DNA from: Bacillota bacterium
GTDB taxonomy: Bacteria; Bacillota; Sulfobacillia; Symbiobacteriales; ZC4RG38
Assembly: GCA_003242505.1 (NCBI GenBank)
Contig: QGUP01000173.1
Location: forward strand, 1 to 5,170
Reading direction: 5' to 3'
DNA length: 5,170 bases
Shown here: piece after piece, positions 1 through 5,170 of the stretch
How the letters are laid out: every line of letters begins with the position of its first letter
Position numbering within the stretch: the first letter of the stretch is position 1
The notes under the pieces: generated by a model
Seen by the model: only the letters and a program-made list of their open reading frames with translations
Databases searched by the model: none
What the model was told of the DNA's origin: nothing
Program-made: the position numbers and the translations under genes

Positions 1-534
1 CCCCCGGTACTGCCGGGGCCAGCGGCCGTACTCCATCAGCCCGGCCACCGCCGGGAGCGCCAGCCGCTCTTCGGTGTCCGCCAGGGGGACCGGCGGCAGC
101 CCCTCCGTCGCCCGCTCCGGCCGGGCAAGAAACCGGAAAAAGAAAGGCAGTGCTTCGGCCGCCCGGGCGGCCGCGCGGAGCCCGGGCGCACCCAGGAGGT
201 GCCAGGGGACGTCGTCGGCAAACGCGGCCGTCTGCCCCGTGCAGAGGGCCGCCTCCGCGTAACTGGTCGGGTTGAAGAGGATGAAGGGGTGGGCGTGAGG
301 CTCCACCAGCCCGGGGGCGAGGTACAGCCCCCGGGCGTCGATCACTTCCGTCCCCTCCCCCAGCCCGATCTGCCGCTCGCCCACATAGGCGATTCGTCCC
401 CCGTAGACGGCGACGTTGGCCGGGTGAAGTTCGCCGGTGTAGACGCTCACCAGGGTCGCACCGGCGATGAACAGGTCCGCCGGCCGCTCTCCCCGGGCCA
501 CCGCCATCAGCGCCCGCCGGTCCGCCAGGTCCAT
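1..534 (-). CDS. YerA-type adenine deaminase-like amidohydrolase, N-terminal part (runs off left edge)
   Basis: This is the first 178 codons of a metal-dependent amidohydrolase; the rest lies beyond the left edge. Visible in order: an N-terminal helix and AVARGERPADLFIAGATLV (residues 11-29), matching the 'ARGE..ADL.I.NA' opening of adenine deaminases. A beta-sandwich follows, ending in VIDARGLYLAPG (64-75), then E78-P-H80-A-H82-P, the metal-binding HxH of the first barrel strand. Around 163-176, VAGLMEYGRWP fits the 'GG.E...WP' segment of this family. The E-P-H-A-H-P form followed by 'NPTSYAE' resembles, from memory, Bacillus YerA rather than E. coli Ade (DAHLHIESS). The family would convert adenine to hypoxanthine plus ammonia in the cytosol, but activity of the YerA branch is less certain. 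The ATG at 534 is preceded by GGGAGGG (544-550), 9 bases upstream. Full-length relatives run to about 580 residues, so most of the catalytic barrel is unseen. The gene diverges from the fapA-like gene. Confidence 0.85.
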   Translation of the reverse strand, partial: MDLADRRALMAVARGERPADLFIAGATLVSVYTGELHPANVAVYGGRIAYVGERQIGLGEGTEVIDARGLYLAPGLVEPHAHPFILFNPTSYAEAALCTGQTAAFADDVPWHLLGAPGLRAAARAAEALPFFFRFLARPERATEGLPPVPLADTEERLALPAVAGLMEYGRWPRQYRG

Positions 535-699
535 GCCGTTTCGCCCTCCCACTGTCTTCACTCTTTGGACATCCCGCCCCGTCCGGGGGGTTCCGTGCCA
601 GCCGGGTACCCCCGGGCGAGGGCTGCTCCCCTGGCGCAACCCTGGTCCGAAGGCAGATCATGCCAGCCGTGACAGGAAAAGCGGTCCCGGGTGACGTAT

Positions 700-750
700 C
701 CTTTGTTTAGTCGACCTGTATCGATATGGATGTTCAGCAACGCAAATCTT
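700..750. promoter_or_regulatory. AT-richer core of the divergent intergenic region; candidate promoters both ways
   Basis: This is the only clearly AT-richer stretch between the two divergent genes, so promoters for both are expected here. On the plus strand TTGTTT (703-708) and TATGGA (725-730) are 16 bases apart. On the minus strand TTGCGT and GATACA are 17 bases apart, overlapping the 8-base palindrome TATCGATA (719-726). Each box matches the sigma-A consensus at only about half its positions, so the location is better supported than the exact boxes. A minus transcript from here would have a long GC-rich leader before 534. The remaining DNA at 551-699 has no recognisable gene. It holds a direct repeat TGCCAGCCG (596-604 and 661-669) and the palindrome GGGTACCC (604-611). 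Confidence 0.3.
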
Positions 751-758
751 GCCACCCA

Positions 759-812
759 TGGCTTCTGTGTGTCAGGCTGCGGCGCCGGAGGCTGCCGGTG
801 GCCCCGAAGCCA
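759..812 (+). promoter_or_regulatory. Structured leader (nested hairpin) just upstream of the fapA-like gene
   Basis: TGGCTTC (759-765) and GAAGCCA (806-812) form a perfect 7-bp closing stem. Inside it CGCCGG (783-788) and CCGGTG (795-800) can form a second hairpin with one G-U pair and a 6-base loop. The Shine-Dalgarno sequence starts 13 bases after the outer stem. No U-run follows, so this is not an intrinsic terminator. It could modulate translation initiation, for example through CCCC at 802-805 pairing with the G-run at 829-833. The segment does not match a riboswitch class I can name. In DNA this GC-rich a stem of this size may also be chance. Confidence 0.3.
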
Positions 813-841
813 AGAGACCCAACCTGGAGGGGGACCGACCC

Positions 842-2566
842 ATGTGGAGGGATTTCCTCCGCCGACTGACCAGCCATCCCGCATCTCGCAAGTCCCCGGC
901 CGCGGCCGGCGAGAAGGGTGCCCGGGACGGGCGGGTGGCGGTGGAAGGCCGACGGGTGATCGTCACCGATCCCGAACCGGGGGGCCGATTTCCGGTCCTG
1001 GCGCCCGGGCCAGGGGTGATCGTCCGGGTCAACGGCACTCCGCTCACCGAGCCGATGCCCGTCTCCGCCGCGGACAACATCGAGTGGGAACTCGCCCCCG
1101 ACGACCAGCAGCCCTTCTTCCGCGTTGAGGTAGCGCCGGACCGGATGTCCGCCTCGGTGGAGATCCTGCAAGACCCCTTCTGGTACCCCGACGGGGCGGA
1201 GCCCCGGGGAGACGGGGAGGTGACCCTCGTCCCGGTGGTCCGCAGCCGGCAGCGCCGCCGGCCGGAGGACCCGGTGGCCGCCATCCGGTCGGCCCTTCAG
1301 GCCGCCGGGGTCACCTTCGGGGTGGACGAGGCCGCCCTGGGCCGGCTGGTCGAGGCCGCCGCCAAAGGCTGGCGGGGCACCGAGGTGGTCGCCCGGGGGC
1401 AGGAGGCCCAGGAGCCCACTCCCGACGAGTGGACCTGGGCGGAGCCGCCCCTGGGCCTGGTGGAGGCCGGCCAGGTGGTCGGCACCGTCCGGCCCGGCCA
1501 GCCCAACCGGCCCCGGATCGACGTCACCGGCGCCGAGACCTGGGTCTACACCGATGTGGCCAGCCCCCAGGTAGAGCTCGGGCCCGGCCTCCGGCGGCTC
1601 CCGGGGGGCCAGGTGGTCGCGACCCGCACCGGCCGGCTGCAGGTGCAGGCAACCCCCCAGGGCACCCGGGCAGACGTGGTCCCGTGCCGGGTCCTGACGG
1701 GGGAGGTGCCGGCGGGCACCGCCGTGGAGTGCCAGGAGGACGTGGTGGTCCGGGGGGAGGCCCGGGAACTCCGGATCCAGACTGCCGGGACGGCGATCAT
1801 CGCCGGGCCGGCCACCGGCTGTGAGGTGACAGCGTCGGCCATCGAGGTCCACGGCCCCGCGGAGGCCTGCCGGCTCCACACCGTCCCGCCAGGCCATCCG
1901 GGTCCGTTCCTCGGCCACCTCCGGATTCTGAACCGGCAACTGGCGGAACTGGCCACCGGCCAGGACCCGGTCCCGGCGTTCCGCCGGGCCCAGGCCACCT
2001 TCCGGCAGATGATGGAGCTGATCCGCCGGCACGTCAAGCTCGAGCCGGACCTGCAGAACCTCCTCACCGAATGCGGCCGGATGCTCTTCGACAGCCCGGA
2101 AGCCGTCACCCCGGCCCGGGCCGCTGGGCTCGTCGCGGAGCTGAACGGGTGGATCGCCCGGTGCCAGGAGGCCCTGGACCAGCGGGGCAGCATCGAGCTA
2201 CGAGAAGACGCCTTCCGGTGCCAGATCTGGTCCGCCCAGGACGTGGTCATCGGCGGCAGCCGGGTCTTCGCCTGCGAGATCTACGCGGGCAGGGAGATCC
2301 GGTGCCTGAAGGGCACCGTCTCCCGGTCCGAGCTCACCGCCGCCCAGCAGGTGATCATCCGGGGAACCGCCGGCCAGTCCAGCGCCCCGGTGACCGCCCG
2401 GGCCGGCACCCGGATCTACGCGGACGAGGTGATCCCCGGGACCCGGTTCGAGATGGGCGGGCAGTTCTACGAGTTCCGGGCCGAGATGTTCCGGGTCACC
2501 GCCGGCCTCACCGCGCGCCACGAACTGCAGATCCGGCAGGACACCAGGCCGGAAGGCTCCGCCTGA
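842..2566 (+). CDS. FapA-family (DUF342) protein, 574 aa
   Basis: The protein matches the Gram-positive DUF342/FapA layout. A basic N-terminus (1-30) leads into a small beta domain, with GGRFPVLAPGPGVIVRVNG (47-65) matching the 'P..GV.V.VNG.....P..V...D.I' motif. The FapA N-terminal domain covers about 90-260, including VEVAPDRMSASVEI (95-108), the helix with GVTFGVDEAALGRLV (156-170), VVARGQ (182-187) and VVGTVRPGQPNRPRIDVTG (212-230). Next come short beta-solenoid repeats (~260-345), a helical, possibly coiled-coil region (~357-449) and a C-terminal beta-solenoid cap (~450-546) ending VIPGTRFEMGGQFYEF. I see no signal peptide or membrane segment, so it is probably cytosolic. The domain is named after a Vibrio protein needed for polar flagellum assembly; the function of stand-alone Gram-positive members is not established, and no flagellar gene is in view. 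ATG 842 was chosen because GGAGGGGG (826-833) precedes it; in-frame ATGs at 749 and 758 lack a ribosome binding site. A strong terminator follows, so it is probably monocistronic. Confidence 0.85.
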   Translation: MWRDFLRRLTSHPASRKSPAAAGEKGARDGRVAVEGRRVIVTDPEPGGRFPVLAPGPGVIVRVNGTPLTEPMPVSAADNIEWELAPDDQQPFFRVEVAPDRMSASVEILQDPFWYPDGAEPRGDGEVTLVPVVRSRQRRRPEDPVAAIRSALQAAGVTFGVDEAALGRLVEAAAKGWRGTEVVARGQEAQEPTPDEWTWAEPPLGLVEAGQVVGTVRPGQPNRPRIDVTGAETWVYTDVASPQVELGPGLRRLPGGQVVATRTGRLQVQATPQGTRADVVPCRVLTGEVPAGTAVECQEDVVVRGEARELRIQTAGTAIIAGPATGCEVTASAIEVHGPAEACRLHTVPPGHPGPFLGHLRILNRQLAELATGQDPVPAFRRAQATFRQMMELIRRHVKLEPDLQNLLTECGRMLFDSPEAVTPARAAGLVAELNGWIARCQEALDQRGSIELREDAFRCQIWSAQDVVIGGSRVFACEIYAGREIRCLKGTVSRSELTAAQQVIIRGTAGQSSAPVTARAGTRIYADEVIPGTRFEMGGQFYEFRAEMFRVTAGLTARHELQIRQDTRPEGSA

Positions 2567-2644
2567 CCGCCGCCAGGTCGATACGGGGGCGCCCCCCCGG
2601 AAACCCGTCCGCCGGGCGGGGTGCACCGGCCGCCATGGAGCGAA

Positions 2645-2693
2645 CCGGGCACCGGCTGCCCTCCCTGACGCGCCGGTGCCCGGCGTCTTTTCT
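2645..2693 (+). terminator. Rho-independent terminator after the fapA-like gene
   Basis: CCGGGCACCGGC (2645-2656) and GCCGGTGCCCGG (2672-2683) form a perfect 12-bp stem with a 15-base loop, followed two bases later by TCTTTTCT (2686-2693). A mutually exclusive, more compact hairpin can form from GAC plus GCCGG (2667-2676, two-base bulge) with CCGGCGTC (2680-2687), sitting directly against TTTT. Either would stop the plus-strand transcript. On the opposite strand the same stem is followed by TTCGCTCC, a poor U-tract, so it would terminate the converging pyr transcript less efficiently. The rest of the convergent spacer (2567-2644) contains the self-complementary GGGGGCGCCCCC region at 2585-2596 and no gene. 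Confidence 0.85.
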
Positions 2694-2713
2694 GGGTTTC
2701 TGGCCTCCCACAC

Positions 2714-3238
2714 CTACTCCGGCGGCAATTCCCGGCTCACTTCCAGATGCTCGACGCACACGGGAGCGAAGCGGCCCCCGGTGAGGAGGGGCAGGTCCGC
2801 CACCGGAAGGCGCAGGAGGGCCTCGGGAACCCCGCCGCCCGCCCAGACATCGACAAACCGCCGGAGGCTCTCATCCAGCAGCACCACCGGCGGCTGGAGC
2901 CAGCCCACCGGGGCCACGCCCCCGGCCACAAAGCCGGTCACGGCCAGCACCTCCTCCGGGGAGGCGAGCCGCACCTTCTCGCCCCCCAGGCACTGGCGGA
3001 CCTTCTGCCGGTCCACCCGCCGGTCCCCCGCGGCCACCACCAACACCGGGCCCGTCCGGGTCAGCAGCACCACGGACTTGGCGATCCGGGCCGGTTCCAC
3101 CCCCAGGGCCGCGGCAGCGGCCTGGACCGTCGGCAGGTGGTAGGGAAAGAGGCGGATCTCCGCCTCCCGACCGCACCGGGCCAGAGCCGCCCGGACCCGC
3201 TGCAGGGGCTCCGGCTCCGGCCCACCGGGCGCCTGCAC
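2714..3238 (-). CDS. YbaK/EbsC-family aminoacyl-tRNA deacylase-like protein, 174 aa
   Basis: This is a single-domain member of the YbaK/ProX/INS superfamily, which hydrolyses mischarged aminoacyl-tRNAs (such as Cys-tRNA-Pro) in the cytosol. Visible hallmarks are the helix TVQAAAAALGVEPARIAKSVVL (split over 37-58) with the conserved lysine K54. Then come PVLVVAAGDRRVD (64-76), the KVRLASPEEVLAVTGF segment (88-103), the GGVAPVG loop (106-112) and VWAGGG (131-136). The length is normal for a free-standing member (about 150-175 aa). I place the start at GTG 3238 because GGAGGTGA, a full match to the anti-Shine-Dalgarno core, lies at 3251-3244, five bases upstream. A GTG three codons earlier (3247) would sit inside that site. 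The gene begins 16 bases after the pyrE stop, so it is probably co-transcribed with the pyrimidine genes although its role is unrelated. The tRNA substrate cannot be told from sequence. Confidence 0.88.
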   Translation of the reverse strand: MQAPGGPEPEPLQRVRAALARCGREAEIRLFPYHLPTVQAAAAALGVEPARIAKSVVLLTRTGPVLVVAAGDRRVDRQKVRQCLGGEKVRLASPEEVLAVTGFVAGGVAPVGWLQPPVVLLDESLRRFVDVWAGGGVPEALLRLPVADLPLLTGGRFAPVCVEHLEVSRELPPE

Positions 3239-3254
3239 TTCCCTCACCTCCCCA

Positions 3255-3824
3255 TCACCCCTTGGGCCGGACCAGTTCCACCCCGGCCCGGCAAAGAGGG
3301 CACTCCTCCGGCGACCAGGCGGGGATGGAGAGGGTCAGCACCGCCCGGGTGGGGACGCCGAAGTCCACCTGGCCGCCGGTCCGGTCCACCAGGGCACTCA
3401 CCCCCACCACCTCCGGCCCGAAGGGGGCGATGGCCTCCAGGACCTTCCGGACCGAGCCCCCGGTGCTGATGGCATCTTCCACCACCAGCACCCGCTCCCC
3501 TGGCCGGATGGCAAACCCTCGGCGGAGGGCCATGCCGCCCTCGACCTTTTCTGCAAAGATCGCCCGGGCCCCCAGGGCCCGGGCGACTTCATAGGCCAGG
3601 ATGATGCCCCCCACCGCGGGACCCACCACCACCTCCACCCCGGCCTCCCGGAAGGGCTCGGCCATCTCCCGGCAGAGCCGTTCCGCGTGCCGGGGGTACT
3701 GGAGCGCCTGGGCAAGGAGCAGGAACCGGTCCGAATGCATCCCCGAGGTGAGCAGGAAATGCCCCTCCCGGATCACCCCGGTCTCCCGCAGGATCGCCAG
3801 CACCTCGTCGGGCTGCATCGCCAT
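3255..3824 (-). CDS. pyrE: Orotate phosphoribosyltransferase PyrE, 189 aa
   Basis: PyrE transfers the phosphoribosyl group of PRPP onto orotate to give OMP and pyrophosphate, the fifth step of de novo UMP synthesis, in the cytosol as a dimer. The sequence shows GHFLLTSGMHSDRFLLLAQ (21-39), the orotate-binding 'L.SG..S' entry. VVVGPAVGGIILA (65-77), the catalytic-loop region AEKVEGGMALRRGF (91-104) and the PRPP motif VVEDAISTGGS (114-124) follow. The C-terminal PEECPLCRAGVELVRPKG with the C175/C178 pair is typical of the Thermus-like PyrE clade rather than the E. coli or Bacillus type. Length is usual for that clade. ATG 3824 follows GGAGGAGGT (3839-3831) by six bases; the methionine at codon 3 is a less likely start. 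It lies 194 bases after pyrD and 16 before the YbaK-like gene. pyrF is not adjacent, so OMP decarboxylase must be encoded elsewhere. Confidence 0.96.
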   Translation of the reverse strand: MAMQPDEVLAILRETGVIREGHFLLTSGMHSDRFLLLAQALQYPRHAERLCREMAEPFREAGVEVVVGPAVGGIILAYEVARALGARAIFAEKVEGGMALRRGFAIRPGERVLVVEDAISTGGSVRKVLEAIAPFGPEVVGVSALVDRTGGQVDFGVPTRAVLTLSIPAWSPEECPLCRAGVELVRPKG

Positions 3825-4018
3825 GTGGGTACCTCCTCCGCCTTCGTACCGCCGTGGGCGGCCCCACGACACGGTGGGCGACCTCAGGCGGCCCGCCGCG
3901 GCGGGTTGCCGTGCCGCCGCCACGGTAGGTGCGCCGCTGCGGCCTCCACCGCGGCGGGCGCCGCCGCATCTCCGGTGGGCAGCCCCCACCATCGCAGCGG
4001 GCTGCTGCCGCTCCCGCC
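3825..4018 (-). other. Hairpin-rich spacer between pyrD and pyrE, no gene recognised
   Basis: This is an unusually long gap for an operon that is otherwise overlapped or tightly spaced. It holds several inverted repeats: CGTGGG/CCCACG with a 4-base loop (3853-3868); the 14-base palindrome CCCGCCGCGGCGGG (3892-3905); CCGCCACGGT (3917-3926) with ACCGCGGCGG (3948-3957), a 10-bp stem with one mismatch that becomes a G-U pair in minus-strand RNA; and GCAGCCC (3979-3985) with GGGCTGC (3999-4005). None has a following U-run on the minus strand, so none is an intrinsic terminator. I see no PyrR-binding loop, and translations in the gap look like GC-rich noise. It may be an mRNA processing or stability element, a decayed remnant of a lost gene, or neutral GC-rich DNA. 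Confidence 0.45.
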
Positions 4019-5080
4019 TCACGCCCGGTCTGCATCCTTCAGCCACTGCCGCAGGGCCTCCCCGGCCCCCGTCCGGGAACCGGGGCCCGGTTGCAGGGGT
4101 TGAAGCCGGCCATCCGCCCCGGCGTCCCCCAGGGGCGGCAGGTTCCCCAGGGCTGCCTCTCCCGCCGGCCGGGCGGCGCCGATCAGTTCCGTCACCCGGC
4201 GGATGCCGTTTTCCACCATGAACTGCCGGATCCCGGCGATGATCTCCAGGGGCGCCCGGGGGTTGGCAAAGCAGGCAGTGCCCACCTGGACCGCCCGGGC
4301 CCCCGCCATCAGGAACTCCAGAGCGTCCTGGGCGGTGGCGATGCCGCCGATCCCCACCACCGGGATCCGGACCGCGCCCACCACCTGCCAGACCATCCTG
4401 AGGGCGATGGGCTTGATGGCAGGACCCGAAAGGCCGCCGAAGACGTTGCCCAGCACCGGCCGCCGGCGCCGGATATCGATGGCCATCCCCAGGAGGGTGT
4501 TGATGAGGGTGAGGCCGTCCGCACCGGCGGCCTCCGCGGCCCGGGCAAGTTCGGTGATGTCGGTGACGTTGGGGGAGAGCTTGACGAAGAGGGGCAGGGA
4601 GGTGGCCCGGCGGACCGCGGCGGTGACCCCGTAGGTAGCCCGGGGACTGGTGCCAAAGGCCAGTCCCCCCTCCTTCACGTTGGGGCAGGAGATGTTGAGT
4701 TCCACCGCGTCGGCCACCTCCGGGGTGAGCCGCTCCGCCACCCGGACGTACTCCTCCACCGTGCGGCCGACGATGTTCACCACGATCTTCACGCCCTGGG
4801 CCCTGAGCCACGGCCCGTCCACCTGCAGGTAATGGTCGATCCCGGGGTTCATGAGCCCGATGGCGTTCAGCATCCCCGCCGGGGTCTCGGCCATCCGCAC
4901 CCCGGGGTTGCCCGGCCAGGGCTCCGGGGCGGTGCCCTTGGTGCAGACCGCCCCCAGTTCCCGGAGGGGGTAGAGGTGGGCGAACTCCCGGCCGTAGTTG
5001 AAGCACCCCGAGGCGACCCAGACCGGGTTGGGGAACCGGATCCCGGCGATCTCCACCGACAGGTCGACCTCACCCGTCAT
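4019..5080 (-). CDS. pyrD: Dihydroorotate dehydrogenase, class 1B catalytic subunit PyrD, 353 aa
   Basis: This FMN enzyme oxidises dihydroorotate to orotate and passes electrons to PyrK for NAD+ reduction; the active form is a PyrD2-PyrK2 complex in the cytosol. Seen in order: the TIM-barrel start IRFPNPVWVASGCFNYG (14-30), CTKGTAPEPWPGNPG (46-60), the substrate loop NAIGLMNPG (72-80), VELNISCPNVKEGG (126-139) with the class 1 catalytic base C132, and VKLSPN (166-171). These are followed by INTLLGMAID (193-202), the FMN phosphate loops GGLSGPAIKP (215-224) and GIGGI (243-247), and QVGTA (265-269). The normal domain ends near GIRRVTELIGAA (292-303). The remaining ~48 residues, rich in G, P and A and ending in a short helix ALRQWLKDADRA, are not usual for the ~300-310 residue family. 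ATG 5080 overlaps the pyrK stop as ATGA. Its ribosome binding site GGAGGAGGTG (5098-5089) lies inside pyrK codons, which implies coupled translation. Confidence 0.96.
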   Translation of the reverse strand: MTGEVDLSVEIAGIRFPNPVWVASGCFNYGREFAHLYPLRELGAVCTKGTAPEPWPGNPGVRMAETPAGMLNAIGLMNPGIDHYLQVDGPWLRAQGVKIVVNIVGRTVEEYVRVAERLTPEVADAVELNISCPNVKEGGLAFGTSPRATYGVTAAVRRATSLPLFVKLSPNVTDITELARAAEAAGADGLTLINTLLGMAIDIRRRRPVLGNVFGGLSGPAIKPIALRMVWQVVGAVRIPVVGIGGIATAQDALEFLMAGARAVQVGTACFANPRAPLEIIAGIRQFMVENGIRRVTELIGAARPAGEAALGNLPPLGDAGADGRLQPLQPGPGSRTGAGEALRQWLKDADRA

Positions 5081-5170
5081 TCCAGCCGCACCTCCTCCGC
5101 CGGGAAGACCGGCCCGTCGGTACAGCACTTGAAGTACCCCTTGCCGTCCGCCCGGGGGACGGTGCAGGTC
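5077..5170 (-). CDS. pyrK: PyrK, electron-transfer subunit of dihydroorotate dehydrogenase B, C-terminal end only
   Basis: Only the last 30 residues and the TGA stop are in the window; the gene enters from the right edge. The tail TCTVPRADGKGYFKCCTDGPVFPAEEV matches the C-terminus of PyrK, where the last cysteines of a C-x4-C-x2-C-x(n)-C set bind a [2Fe-2S] cluster. The visible first cysteine (second residue) and the one just before TDGPVF are the likely third and fourth ligands. The extra adjacent cysteine is probably not a ligand. PyrK also binds FAD and NAD in its unseen upstream part and carries electrons from PyrD's FMN to NAD+. Its TGA (5079-5077) overlaps the pyrD ATG by the ATGA arrangement. 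Confidence 0.88.
   Translation of the reverse strand, partial: TCTVPRADGKGYFKCCTDGPVFPAEEVRLE

Noticed and set aside
535..700. Purine riboswitch in the leader of the adenine deaminase-like gene
   Set aside because: None of the conserved junction and loop sequences of the purine class can be found on the minus strand.
735..805. Possible cyclic di-GMP (GEMM-I) riboswitch around ACGCAAA and GGCTGCCGG
   Set aside because: Only scattered fragments resemble the 3' half; the GGCAAACC segment and the GNRA-capped stem of the 5' half are absent.
790..825. Resemblance of GAAGCCAAGAGACC to a cobalamin-riboswitch B12 box
   Set aside because: The other conserved cobalamin-riboswitch parts are missing, the box has several mismatches, and the downstream gene is not B12-related.
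749..841. Longer N-terminus for the FapA-family protein from ATG 749 or 758
   Set aside because: Neither ATG has a Shine-Dalgarno sequence and the added residues look unlike the family, while ATG 842 is well placed after GGAGGGGG.
734..2032. 432-codon open frame on the minus strand opposite the fapA-like gene
   Set aside because: It lies antisense to a well-supported gene, has no recognisable domain, no good ribosome binding site and a biased G/P/R/H/D composition. It is a frame kept open by high GC.
3255..5006. 583-codon open frame suggesting a fusion of an upstream domain to PyrE
   Set aside because: Its first ~390 codons are an out-of-frame, low-complexity reading of pyrD and the spacer. 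PyrE has its own start at 3824 with a strong ribosome binding site.
1..5170. CRISPR array, insertion sequence, tRNA or toxin-antitoxin/defence genes
   Set aside because: No regularly spaced repeats, transposase motifs, tRNA-like cloverleaf or defence-type proteins are visible; all sizeable frames outside the reported genes are GC-rich shadows.

Overview
The window is very GC-rich DNA (roughly 70% GC by eye, with codons ending mostly in G or C). It carries five convincing protein-coding genes plus the last codons of a sixth. Three points suggest a high-GC, probably thermophilic, Bacillota lineage: a PyrK-dependent class 1B dihydroorotate dehydrogenase, an orotate phosphoribosyltransferase of the Thermus-like clade, and a Gram-positive-style FapA/DUF342 protein. 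Strong GGAGG-type ribosome binding sites fit this. The assignment is an inference from gene types; no ribosomal RNA or other direct taxonomic marker is present.

Layout. Positions 1-534 (minus strand) hold the N-terminal 178 codons of a YerA-type adenine deaminase-like amidohydrolase that runs off the left edge. Positions 535-841 are a divergent intergenic region with a locally AT-richer core near 700-750 (probable promoters for both directions) and a hairpin-forming leader just before the next gene. Positions 842-2566 (plus) encode a 574-residue FapA-family (DUF342) protein. A strong intrinsic terminator follows at 2645-2693. From there to the right edge everything is on the minus strand. In transcription order this is the tail of pyrK (5170-5077), pyrD (5080-4019), a 194-base hairpin-rich gap, pyrE (3824-3255) and a YbaK/EbsC-type deacylase-like gene (3238-2714). 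This last transcript converges on the fapA-like gene.

Function. PyrK and PyrD together form the NAD-linked dihydroorotate dehydrogenase that makes orotate, and PyrE converts orotate to OMP. This is therefore the distal part of a de novo pyrimidine operon. pyrF, which in Bacillus lies between pyrD and pyrE, is not there. The YbaK-like protein probably rides on the same transcript as a housekeeping tRNA-editing factor. The amidohydrolase would belong to purine salvage if it really is an adenine deaminase. The FapA-family protein has no flagellar neighbours here and its role is open.

I found no evidence for a novel defence, mobile or CRISPR-like system. The points most worth a second look are the ~48-residue extra tail on PyrD, the inverted-repeat-rich pyrD-pyrE gap, and the structured leader before the fapA-like gene.
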